NCBI GenBank assembly: GCA_019914995.1 | Contig: CM034145.1 | Location: 2,356,001-2,420,000 of the forward strand | Length of the DNA: 64,000 nt | Direction: 5' to 3' | Source of the DNA: Acanthochlamys bracteata | Taxonomy: Eukaryota; Streptophyta; Magnoliopsida; Pandanales; Velloziaceae | In this document: positions 25,001 to 38,400 of the stretch, in pieces | Layout of the letters: each line of letters starts with the position of its first letter | Position numbering within the stretch: position 1 is the first letter of the stretch | Made by a program: the position numbers and the translations under genes | Notes under the pieces: model-generated | Database searches by the model: none | What the model was told of the DNA's origin: nothing | Seen by the model: only the letters and a program-made list of their open reading frames with translations

Positions 25001-26390
25001 GTAATTCCAGTGCACCAATTTGTCTCCTATTTAGTAGGCATTCCAGATTCTAGTAAGAGACATTTTAAAAAATCAAGACTGTAAGAGTATCTATGTAAAA
25101 GTAAAACTAACAATCTTTCAGCAAGCTCTTCACTAATAGCTGTAGCCTCGGACTTTGTGGCAGATAGTTCCTTCTCTTTAGACTCGATCATTGATGATGC
25201 TTCCTCAATTCTTGCAACATAGTAACTTTCCAGTTCAGTGAGTTTATTTTTCAAGGACAGTGCTTCAGTCTCCAATGCCATCTTTGACTTTTCAGCCTAG
25301 CAAAATAGTTCAAAAGTCCAGAACATCTAAATTTAAAATTGAAAGTAACAAAAAAATAAAAAAATGCAACATCTCATGCCCAAGTATAGAAGCATGTCAC
25401 CTCAGCCTTGAATTCCTCATATGTAGACTCAATCTGCTTCAGTGCAAGCTCACTTGTTTGCACAATTTCTTTGTACTGCTTAAAAAATGAGAAACATTTA
25501 ACAGTTGTACATATTAAAAATAATAATAACTACTGATTCAATCACAGAACTACTAAACAACCAAAGACAAATGATCATAGCTATGGACAGTGAGAGGCAC
25601 CTGAAGCATGGAATCTTTGTATGCTTCTGCCTCTTCTTTCAATTTCTCAGTTTCCTCCTTCGATGTCAACAATTTTTCAATTTCCTAGACATAAAAACAC
25701 AAGAATGCTAACCAAATAAAGGAATGGATCTGTACAAAGCTATGCATTACAATATTAACATTAGATTAACATGGATGGATATCTTAAGTTGGGTTAAAAA
25801 TCACATTGAAAGATTTACGATTGTACAAAATCTCAAGGGATGTGCAAACCTGGCAAAATCTTTATAAGAGAAAAGATCCTGATTAAATTCGAACTAATGG
25901 CAAGAAATAAACAAGATTCATTGATATGCATGATTTCCACTTGCTTGAAGTTCAAAAGTAAAAGAGGAAATTAGTTAGGAATAGCACCAAATTGAAAAGC
26001 TTTTGAGCAAAATGGATTAGAACTATATTTGCTAGAAGTAAAAAAGATTTCTTATTGAAGTTTACCAACTAATAAAAGCAAAAAGGGTACCTGGTTGGAG
26101 TAGGCAGATTGGCCAATTCTATCACCAACTGAGACCTATGCAGAGAAGTTAAGTAATAACGTAAATCACAAAACCATTAGAAGAAGATTAAATGGCAGGT
26201 ATTTTAGAAAAAAAGGGCCACAAAAGAAAAGGACATTCCAAAATAATAAAATGTAGAACTTATTACAAATCAAAAAGGGCAAAGAAATTACTGAATTCAG
26301 CTGCTCCTCAATACACCAAAATCAGTATCATTTGGCATAGCTTTGACACATACTGTATGTGTGTGTGTACGTGTGTGTGTGTGCGCGCGC

Positions 26391-26428
<38 letters not shown>

Positions 26429-29400
26429 TGATGATGATGTTACATTAACATACTAATAAATGGAATCTCAAGAAGCAATGATATATTGAGTTTGTTAGAG
26501 CTAGTATCAAGGAAACTAACACACCACTGCAAAATACTCCATTGATGCAGCAAGATTGGTGGGTTAAGCATCTTGACATGAATGGCAGATCCCTCCGTCT
26601 ACCTTGCAACTTTGTACATAAATTTTATAATGACAGGTATGAAGCTAGACAATTGGGCTGATCATAAAACTAGGCAAATGACGAAATAGCTAAGAGAACC
26701 TAGTTTTCTTCGTTAATTGTAGCTTGTATTATTTACATCACTACAAGAATCATTTTACTTCCATTTTCATCTTAAGATGGCTTTCCGTCAACATATGAGA
26801 ATTCTAGTATTTTTTTTCCATCGCTCAAACATAAGTTGGGTTCAGTGCCCAAAGCTTCACATTGTTTCTAACCTAGGTGTACAACAACTCTGTTATAACA
26901 ATGCATATATTCATTCATAAAAGGATCTAACTTTTAGGTGTACAACCAAGTAAAATTATTCTGATTTAAAACTTCCATAGCTCCTAAAACAATTCAAACG
27001 TTGATGTTTCGACTCAATACGGTTACACTTACAAAAACAAGGAAGCTAAGATATAGATTATAAAAGAACATACAGATCAACAAAGTTTCAAGCAAAATAA
27101 CCATAAAATCGAACAATTAGTGCAACCTAAACTTATAGTTCTGAGAATGAAGTATAAATAAAGCAGCACCTGAAAATAATAAACTAATAGTAGGCCATTG
27201 TGTTGAAGTTTAAGATCTCAAGATAAAATGTAAGACTGCTACTACAGGTGCTCTTTTTGAGTACTCCTTTGCTGTACTTTTTTATATTGTTTTAAGGTAG
27301 ACAGCATATTTAATTATTAAAAAAAAGAAAGAAGAAAGAGTACACAAGAGAGTAACCATAGTTTCATCATGAACGCAATTGAAAAAAGAATGCAATGGCC
27401 AAATTTTGTTACTCCTGCTTCACTTTGAGGTGGCATATTGAAACACAGATTACTTATAAACCTCTGACAATACACCTACTTGGGCACTGAATAAATGGAA
27501 GCCAAGTATACTGAAAAAGCGCATACTAGTTGGGTAGCAATCATTAAACACTTATACTACTTGTATTGTATCAAATTCTCTGAACATTCATCAAATGCTG
27601 TGGATAAAATATTTGCACGTTTATCCTCAGTCATATTTTGAACTTAAATAGAAAAACAGTTAGCCGATTGTAAACAATTATGTTGCAACTACATAAGTCG
27701 GTGTATACCATTGTATAGAACAGATGGCCTATTGTAGCTTCAGACCTCTTGCAGAGAGGTCCTTAGCGGTGGTAATACAGGAATTCACAAAGGTTATAAG
27801 AAGTTTGCGAACTTTCCATCATGTAGTAACTTCCTAGAATAGAATAAGTCCCGAACGAAAGCATTGTTAACATAACCTAAATGCTAAGCTGTTCAAGGAA
27901 CATAAACAGAGACTGTTATTTTAAAATCAGCTCTCTCTAGACCACAATTCAGAAACATGATTTTGAATAAACTTAAAAAATAATAAAAGGTAGCGCTTGA
28001 GTAATTATGTAATAACAAAATGGTTTGAGAAAACCAAAGCCAGATGTGAGCAATTTAAGTTAATTGTCCTAGTTTAAGGAAGTAGCACCAGTCTCAAATA
28101 TTTGAGTTTGAAAATTACCCATTTGTCAGAATGCTTAACGATTGATTCCAGTTCAGAGCATCGAGTCTAAAAGACCAACCCATAAACAAGTCACAAATAT
28201 TTGATAAACTGCAAACAGAAGGAATAAGAGACTGTAAGGTAAGGGATTCGGACCTCAGCAGCTGCCACTTTAGACTCAGCTGCAGCAGCAGCACGCCAAG
28301 CTTCACCCAATTCCTTTCTCACATCTTCTAACTGCTTCAAGGAATTTTCAGAATCTCGTTGTCTATCAAAAATTACAGCACGGGTACGATCTCTTTCTTC
28401 TTGAAGCTCTTTCTTGGCCTCTGTCCAATCCCTCTGCATTAATAGTGTCAAATATGTGGGCAAAAATAAAGAATCATCCCATTTAGTTTATTTATTCGTT
28501 GGTAAAAGAATATAGGACATGTTATACGGGAATTCAGATAACTTGAGCTGCAAGTAGAGAGAAATCAGGACACAGTAAAGTTGGTTTGTTAACATAATCT
28601 ACCAGCCAATGACCCATCATATAGTGTAAATATTAGACATATAATCAAAGGAGAAACGTATACATTGGAAAACAAATAAGCACTTTATGTTAGTGTTGTT
28701 ACAAGATTAATGAATAACACTCCAACCAAATAGAAGTTCATAACAATTTTTGGAAAATAAAATTAAAAAAAAAACAACAACAAAACATAGATTACTGAGC
28801 ACAATATCCAGTATGTCAGAAAAGGACATGTATTACTGTTCACGATCGCATATCCTTTCACATGCCTTTTAGCATAATGAATGCCAAGGAACCAAACCTT
28901 TGAAGTAGAGTTAAGCAAGAGCTCTGATATCAGTTAAGTATAGGGCAAAACGTACCTCAGCTCGTCTCAAAGACTCCTCCAACTGTCTTCTTTCATTAGA
29001 TCTCAAAGTCTGTAACACGTAAATAGGAACTTAAACATGGATAATAGTTTAAAGAATAAATGAAACAGTTACAAACCACAGAAGCATACCTCACGAAGCT
29101 CCTCGGTGCTAATAAGGGTGTCAAGCCTTGACTGCAATGAAATTAAAAATTAAATCATACAAATATTAATAGCTACATTAAAGTGTGTCTCGCAGAGATT
29201 GGTAACTAGTTACTACCCGAAAGGACATCTAAGATTCTATATGATACACCAACACAGCAAAAACGCAGCAACAAAGCAAAACAAAACCAAAATGACAAAC
29301 GTTGACACCTGCCAGCTAAACAAGACAATTAAAGGGACCTCAACCAAAACAACAACTTACCTGAAGTTGAAATGTTTTCTCCGATAACCTTTTAATCTCA

Positions 29401-32400
29401 TCCATTGCCCGTCTTTCCGAGTTTTCTACAATCTCCATCTCACGCTTTAATATAGACACCTGCTTATATGTGTCAACCAAGCCAAAGATACTGCAGATAT
29501 ATAAGTGCTCCAATTCAAAGAGAACTAATAACAAAAGACAACTCAATATATGATCTTACCTCCATAGCGAGCTGCCTTGCCTTATCTTCAGAAGCTTGCA
29601 CATAATCAGAACTTTCACGTAACTTTTTTTGGCAGTCAACAAGTAACTTCTGTAACTCCTCGTTTTTTGCAGAAATCCTATTTGCATCTTGTCTCTGACA
29701 TAATACAACAAAATCAAGCGCACAACTCCAAAAGGAAGAGACAAACGTATAACCAAGTGCTAACAAAAAATATTGAAGATTTCACAACCCGTAAACGAGT
29801 ATTAAGAACAACACCACAAGTACATCTGAATTTTATCATCATATGTACATCTGAATAACAATCTTAAGATTGAGAGAAAGGATACAAGTATCAGAATCTC
29901 AAAATAATATCAGATAAGAAATACAACTTAAATACATTGTTTCCTACATTCAATGTCAAGTTAGAATATCATGTTAGTGTAACAATTAGCCCAAAAGATA
30001 TCTACAGTAGCCTTTAAGTGAGTGAAGTCAAAATATAAATTTTTAATTGCCTAAAGTATCCTTATGAATTATAAAATTTAACAATAGAGCCTTAACCAAT
30101 TGTATCTTGTATTTATAAAAACTCTGAATTTCAGTTAAGGAAATTACAAAGGAATAGAAGTAATTAGTTTGCAAATCAGCACCCTTCTATAAATTCAAAG
30201 GGAAAAATTTTAGACGGAAATTAAATAGAAAGCAATGAGAATTCTTATCGATTGGATTTGAGAATGAGAGATCCAAACTCACCACTAAAATAAAGTAATA
30301 ATTCAAGATGGTGCATTATGATGCACATAATGGGTTTGCTATTTAATGCTTGTCAGTGGCTTAATACTTCTTATATACAATGGAATAATTTTGTATTAGG
30401 GTTCATTCATATCAGATCACTTGTAAAAACTGGAGACAGTTTTCATATAACAAACATTCTTCGTAGACTTGTAATGAACAAGCGCGATAGGATTTTTAGT
30501 CCAATATCTTGTTCAGTTTTAAACTTTTGATAAATCATGATATGAAAGATGCAACCAACCAAAATTTATGAGTTTTCACTTAAATCAATCTTTCATTGTT
30601 TTACAGATTTAATGAGTAAGGATAAGCTATATATCTTACAAGTTGGAGGGAATAATTATGAGCTAACTTGAGACAAAGTCGTGTTTAAAAACTTCCTGTA
30701 TGAAAATTTTACAATATATATAATTGTTATTGATACTCATTTGAATTGCAACTATAGCACATGCAACAAAACTAGCACTTACAAATGGCACACAACTATA
30801 ATTATATTTATTATATTGATAAGAAAAATAAATTTGGCAGAAAAGCATACTCATAAATTACAATATAACAGCAAATACCTCAAGTTCAACCTTCTCAATA
30901 TTGCTATCAAGCTGTTCTCTAGCAAAACGAGCTTCCAGTGTTTTTCTATCACATTCAATTCTTGCTGATGTAAGCTCACTCCTAAATAAGACAAAAATAC
31001 AGGAGATTACACAAATATTTCTTATATAACCTGGAAAAGATTCTTCTATCAACTAATGGCTAACTAGAGTAACTGGAGCAATAAACTCACTGTACAGTCT
31101 GTTTACACTAATTTTAGAATTTTGCAATGCATCAAGAACTATCTCTGAACCAAAATAAAACAGCTATATACAAGGAAAAGATAAGAGCAACTTTGCATGG
31201 TGACGTACAATGTTCAGAAACACCAATAATGAGAAAGCATGCAACAGCTACAAAAGTTGTCTTATGAACATGCTCCCAACATTTCTCATTGCATTTCATC
31301 GTTTTATAGTACGGGTGGCTATTCGGTCATGTTGGTTGGCTTTGGGTCAAATCCAATGACCCAAAAAAACTTTGGGTTGAATCGAACCCAACCCAATAAA
31401 ATTTCTGTATATACATAACGTAACCCATTTCAGTTGGGTTGTGTAACTAAATCTTTTATTAAACTTTTCTACGTTCTAACTCTTCGAGATGAGGACTGGA
31501 ACGCTTCTTAAGATTTAGAGATAGGTTCTAGGTTAACTAAATATTAATTGTTCAGTGGGCTTCCAATGAGTTGACGCAATGGGTCAATCAACCCAACCCA
31601 ACCCAAATCCACCAAAACCAATGGGTTGGGTTAATTTTGCCACCCCCAGTTTATAGCATTAAATTTGAAGGTAAAACATCAAATAAAACTTGATATGTAT
31701 GAACTACAAATCCTTTCTATCAACCAGTAGGTGTATAAGTTGAGTTGAAGAGAGTAGCGTTCACTAATGAATAAAAAACACTATTACCTGCCATCTAGCA
31801 GACATTTGAGGAATGCCAAATACAAAACCGTACAACAAAATATTACACCAATAACATAAATCATTCCATCATTACTAATTCAGCAAAAAATACAACTCCA
31901 TTGAGAATGGATACACCCAATTTTCATCTTGAAAGTAATATGTGCTACTAAGATGGACAATGTGCTTAAAAAAAATCTACCTAACCAATTTACATTTAGA
32001 AACTTCAGTCATACCTAGGTATAAAAAACTGCAAATCTGTAATACACTTAAAACACCTTCAGTTCTAAGAAAACATGTAGGATATTTGAAGTAAGAGAGG
32101 AAAAATTCCAGTAAGCATGGGCTAACATTTTAAGTTGTCCAATAATTTGATAGGATCATTACAATAAAGTGACAGAAATGAATACAGGGCCCTCTTTGAC
32201 TAATAAAACTCCAGATTCAAAACACTTATCAAACAATCTGAGTCTGATTGGGCAATGACCTAAATTTTAGAGTCAGTTGGTTATAAATAAGAATTAGTTT
32301 TAATTTTGACATCACCATATGCACTGTTGCAAGCAAACCCATACCACTACTTCCTACTAAGTTGATACAAGGATACAATTTGAAAAGCCCAGCTAGAAAG

Positions 32401-35400
32401 GCAATATACAGATACAATCTGAAGATTAACAGAAGAGAAAACTGAGAGCTAAATGGTTCAAGATTTACTGATAAAAGAAACATATAATCTAATAAAGTAT
32501 CGGATAAGATCAACTACATTTCCTATGGAGAACTAACAAAATACGGTAAGCTGAAACCATTTGACACAAGTTTCGTTCAGAGAGCATATTCGAAAGAACG
32601 TAGCAGAGCCATCATGTACCTAACATCATTCAATTCCTTTTCGAGATTCCGTGCACGTTCCAAAATCTCATCATAGGCTTTCTTCAAAAGCTTCTAATTA
32701 AGGCCCACATTCCGAGATTATTAGTACACCTTTTAGTAAATGTGATGTAGTTCATAAATGACCAAAATTACCTCCGCACTGTCTTGATGTTGAACAATCT
32801 CACACTTCCCCTCACCTACAGAAGCTACAAATGATATTAAAAAAAATGAATCCAATATAAGAAAAAGTAAGACTACTAGAAAAGTTGGGAGTTGTAAATC
32901 TTGCTGCTTCAAGTTAGTGCTGGAAAAGTCCGACAGAAAACATAAATTTGAAATACACACATCCACTTTTAGTTTAGGAATCCAAAATCCTATAGCTTCA
33001 GTATAACAGTCTCTGCACGGAGTTTAGATATGATGAAACCCCAATAGCAAAGGTAGAGAAAACTAACCCAGAGTTTCTTCTGAAGATCCAAGGTAGGAAG
33101 TACGATTTTTCCTATCCTCATCATATAGCTTCTTGTACATTGCAACCTGTGAAAAGTATTCAGAGAACATTTTTCTCAAAAAAAAAAAAAAAAAAAAGGG
33201 AACTTTTGTGCTCCTTGCACACTATTCCTGAAGATAGACTTCTCTAAGTAACTGCTTACTGCATTATGAAGAGACTCTATCATATGGCTCTGTTCCTCTG
33301 ACCTTTTGAGAACATTTTCAACCTTTGCAGATGCTTCATCTTTTACCTTGCTTAGTTCCAATTGAAACCTCTCCTGAAAGTTACACACTTCTATTGCAGC
33401 TTGTATAGAAGCTGAACGGTCTCAAACTAAAGTATCAATTCAAATTGTAAAACATCTAAACAAAGTTTACCCTGAGTTCTGCATTTCTCTTCTCTTCTTC
33501 ACTGGATAGATTACGTACAATGGTTCGAAGCTGGACATTCTGTTCAACTAGTCCATTTATATCCTTAAACGCCAACTATAATAATGATTCAATAAGAAAA
33601 AGCGTATGCAAAGTAGTACCAACTACCCATTTATATGCCTACAAGGGAGTATCAGAAGGCAGAAAAGGAATTGACAGACATTTAAGAACTCACAATGCGA
33701 TCAGATATAATCTCGTCGACATCTGAACTATCATTATTATCAACTGAAACCATCGGAAGTGATACATCGGGATCAACATGGCCAGTATAACCACATCGAA
33801 TTTGAACATCTTGGCATTCCTTCAGAAGAAATGCAACCTAAAAACAAGATAAACGTCAAAAAATACACAGCACAAAAAAAGGATGACAGATCAAACTGCA
33901 AACAAAATTACCTCAAGTTTGCATATACATTAGTCAGTCCGTAATACTAGTCCCACACTACCGATAGATATATTGATACTTGAATTTAAAGAACAACTAG
34001 ACAAAACAAGTGGAGAAGCCAAACCTGTTTCTCGAGATCACCAATCACTTTTTGTGCAGTGCTACTGTTCCGCTCTTGTCTCTTCAACTCAGACTGAAGA
34101 TGATCTTCATCAGTATACTCCTGCAAAACTAGGATGGGGTTCTAACACACAGCTTACCTTTAAATTCCTAATGATGCTTTCCAAGTGCTCATGTTCAAGA
34201 AGCGCCTCCTGCAACTTGTGATCCATCAGCTCATAAGCTTCTGCCATTCGTTCATGCTCCTCTACAACATGTCATAGAACACAAATACCAGTAATAGATA
34301 AATACGCTGAAACACCAAATATTAGTTTTTCTAACTGCTACATCGATATACGACCAAAGATAAATTTGAATAGCATAGCCCAATAAACCACATGCTGCAA
34401 AACAAACACTACAGGAATATGTCACTTTATTAGTGATAAATATACTCACCTCTTTCAGCCAGAATTAGTTCAGCCTTTTCCTCAATTTCATGAAGGACCT
34501 ACATGATTCAAAGTAGAAATGATAAGTACAACATTAGAGTGATGCATCAATCTATAACCAGAACTCCATTATGAATCAATTAACCAACAATCCTAGGTCA
34601 ACAATTGAAGGTAGCAAAGCTGAAACCTAAGATTAAGAAATTCAACAAGTATAATCTAGATTACTCGTACAGCTAGCTATTATAAAAATAAAACAAAACA
34701 TTGTAGTAAACAATTGTACCATCTCTTCCTATAATCAGTAATTCACCAGCACGGTACTAGAAGCTATTTTATCTAAATCTAATTTCAAGATTTCTGCAAC
34801 CAAAGAAACATTACAATAAATGACAACATTACAATCGAGTGTTCTTATGGTAGCTAGTTATATGGCAAGCTTTAAGATATATACAAACTGCAACCAACAT
34901 AACAAAATATGGACAAAATATGGCACTAAGTCATTGAACACAACAAAGAAGTATATAGTAGCCTAACGTATTTTGTACAAAATGTACATAAAAACAAGAT
35001 AGATATTTGAAATAGTGCCCATACATCCATATTTAGCACATTTATGTACTTCAACACAATTAATCCAGATTTAACATACTCAAATATACAATTCCATTAC
35101 TTAAGACAATTCAATCCAGATTTGACATACTCAAATATACAAGTTCAACACTGGTTGAAGGGTTACAGCGATTAGCTACAAATGAATAGAAATTCAAAAA
35201 AGAATTTTGATTGAACCTAAGCATGCACATCCGATTAACAAAGCCATAGTTTCAAGAGTGGATCCATAACATAAGCAAGAATGTTGAAGCAGAAAGCAAA
35301 CCTAGTGTACCAAAAAATTACCATGTGGTGGCAACTTAAGCCAAAAACTTTTGGAGATAAAAAGATACAGAAAGAATCATGAATGAAAAGCTTCTTTCCA

Positions 35401-38400
35401 TACCAAGATGCATAGGACTATAAACAGGCATACTAATACACTAAGGACCCAGGGCACTTCTTGAATGGCGTGGCTGCGTTGCCAGCAGCACCTAGGTAGA
35501 AGGACATGGGCACGCAGGTGATCAAACCTTGGGACGCGGCACCCAATGTGCCCGAGTGATCAGCAGCAAGGCTTGGGCGCCGCTGTTATGGCAAGCCCCG
35601 CACCATGCCTTTGCCACTTTCCAAAAAGACAATTGCTGCTGCTGTTCTCACTAACGCTTGCCCACCAACACTCGAGATCGAGCGTAAGCAACCCGAACAA
35701 GCGAAAGACATCCCAGGCACCCATACCCCAAATCAGGCATACCCGAGTATGAAGGATCCTTCAGTCGGTAAAGCTTAGATATTCGTATGTACTTTCCTTA
35801 GGTTATAAGCCACCTTAATTGTATTAGATTTCCTTAGATAGCATAGGCTGTTTCATTTTCAAGCGATTAATTGCTAATTACGGATAACTAAGAGAGAATC
35901 CATCAAGGAGTACCCTACTTTTTACTTCAGTTTTAAAGCTTCTAGTAAATTTTCTTCTTAATTTCCTGCAATACACAGCTGTAATGTATCACTTACCCGC
36001 TCGAGAACAGCTTCAGAGCGTCGACGTTCCCACTTCTCATGGATTAAAGCATTAGCAGCTTCCTGATACTTTTCATAAATTTTGGCAAGCTTAAGGCAAA
36101 AGTAGCAACATGAACAAAATCAGCATGTTACAATTTTTTTTTTAAAATGAAGTATCACAGGAAAAGAAAAGACACTATTTGACATACAGTCCATCCGTCC
36201 CGCAGAAGAGAAGCAGCCAATGCAGTGCCTGAGATACCAGTTGGCACCTTTGGAACTATCATCTGATGATTGCCAAGTGTATTATTATTCAAATCTTCAA
36301 CAATGAATCTGCAATTACGTATAGGCAAAAAAAAAAGGAAACAAATTAGCACCATAACCACAACAAACTCTATTGTTCCCCTATGTATATTAGAAAATAA
36401 AGAAAATAGGCTTCTTAACAATTGCTTGAATATAACAAACAAGAAGCCACAACATCAACAGGAGTAAGAAAATTGGATGAATTCACTTATGCAAATGCAG
36501 CTCTCATACCCATATGGAAGTGGTTAAGATCACAAGGCAATTATTAGTAAGCAAGATACGGAGGGTAACTAAATTTCAAGAGCCGTTACTAGAAGGCTCG
36601 AGAGACAAGACAAACTGATTGATGGTGAAGTTTAGCTGTCACTATGGAAATCCCAATTACAAATATGTTTAATATCTCTCGTATTTCAAGCTCTCGCCAA
36701 AAGAACTATAAAAAAGCAACTTGACATCCTAAATCCGCATGCAGAAGCAGGGGAGCAAATGTTTGTTCCTTCTGAGGTACAAAACTGGAAGCTATTGGTG
36801 ACTTGCAGAACCTCTAGCACGGTTCTCTCATATGCTAGGCTGAAGAATATCCCAATACCATTCTCTTTTGCTTCTTTCTTTCACTTTCCGGGTAATTTCC
36901 AACTCCATTCCTCTTTATCTACTGCTTTGAAAATCTATACTAAGAAGCACACATGCTACTCAACTACCATTTCGAATCCAAATAGATTCACATAAGAGAA
37001 AAGGTAACTTGATATGACCAACAATCACTCAAAGAATCAATTCAAGTGTCATTTATTACTCGCATCGCATGCTCAACACTAGAAGAGCTCTATACAGCTC
37101 AATAGATAGGCATTTAAAACATAACCAAGAAAGTAGGTATAGAAAACATACTGTTCTTCCACATTAGCCAGAACTTGAATACCAGATGATGAAACAATGC
37201 TAAACTCGCTTGTCCTCCTTGCCTTCTCAAGTTCAGCTTCACATCTTTCTAATTTCTCTTTTAAGTCCGACAACTCCTAAATGAAATCTCAGCAAAAGAA
37301 CATGAATATAAAACACACCTGTAATTAGTATGTAATACCTACAGATGTTGGGCATCTAACAACTTGGAAATCTTTTAGACATAAAAAAGAAAAGAAAAGG
37401 AAAGGAAAGGACAAACATTATTAGATAGGAAGAAGTCTAAGGCATCTCTAATTCATTGAAAATGTATTCCCAAGCCTGTCCAGGGGGTAAATAGCCAGTA
37501 TTTGAAGATATTCAAACAATTCATATCCACATCCAGTTCAGAATAGACAATGATTAAAGCATTGATTGATGCTAACCAATGCATATACAAATATAGTGCT
37601 GAACCACAAAATCAAATAGGTATGGTTATCTAATACATATGGTTAAATGGGTTCTTTTGAAGCTTAAAAATCATCCTGGCTACAAGTCATTGTTCTCAAT
37701 TCTTTGACCTTGTTTATTTAAATTGTCTTTTTATTGTTTTAGTACCCACCAAATCTACATTTGGTTTAATAAACTTCATCTTCACTTGCATCCTAATCTA
37801 CATAGAAACATTATCAGAAGATGACCTTGTTATAAATAAATCCAGATTCATCAAAGACAACATTCAATTAAATGAAATAAGTTTTATTCTTCTTATCAGC
37901 ATCATTATTGTTATTGTTCTTGTTCTTGTTGTCTTCATCATCATATCCATTTCTTATCTGGAGTTGATGTGTAAAACTTATTTTGACTGTTTTATGCCCC
38001 GTCTACGTCGAAAATAAATCAAATGAGTGGGTTTACGTGTGTAGGAAAGACATTAAAAATGATATAACTTCGTTTACAGTATGTAGTAACATATGACAGT
38101 CCATGTCCAGCTAGTGTATTCCTTACAAAAACAGAGGTAGGAGAAAGGGAAGCAAAACAATCATCTAAACAACTTTCTTTTACGAAAAGCGAACTAATAC
38201 ACTTGAAACGTGTAATATAGATACCTTCTCGATGTCTTGCCTCCGTGACAATTCTTTCTCAAGTTTTTCCTTGTAATCATTCTCAACTTGACTCAGGTGC
38301 ATCTGGATTTGAAAAGGAAAGTTATATTGCTAAAAATAGAAGATCCCTCAACAGTACCAATAGTTGTCTCTTTTACCTCTAATGCCTTGATTACACCTTC

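Larger units (their letters stand above)
30879..36308 (-). other. NUA: NUA exons 10-21
   Basis: Exons in transcript order: 36308-36188, 36089-35997, 34498-34450, 34261-34158, 34120-34025, 33837-33694, 33575-33471, 33373-33260, 33146-33068, 32824-32772, 32693-32620, 30981-30879. Exon 10 carries VPTGISGTALAASLLRDGW and exon 17 carries SAKVENVLKRSEEQSHMIES, both strongly conserved in plant NUA. The start of exon 19 (32824) could instead be 9 bases further in (a second AG), adding or losing three residues without changing frame. Confidence 0.87.

Noticed and set aside
26192..26431. 79-codon frame ending in Cys/Val/Arg and Glu/Arg repeats
   Set aside because: The repeats are translation of the GT/GC/GA microsatellite, and the region is NUA intron.
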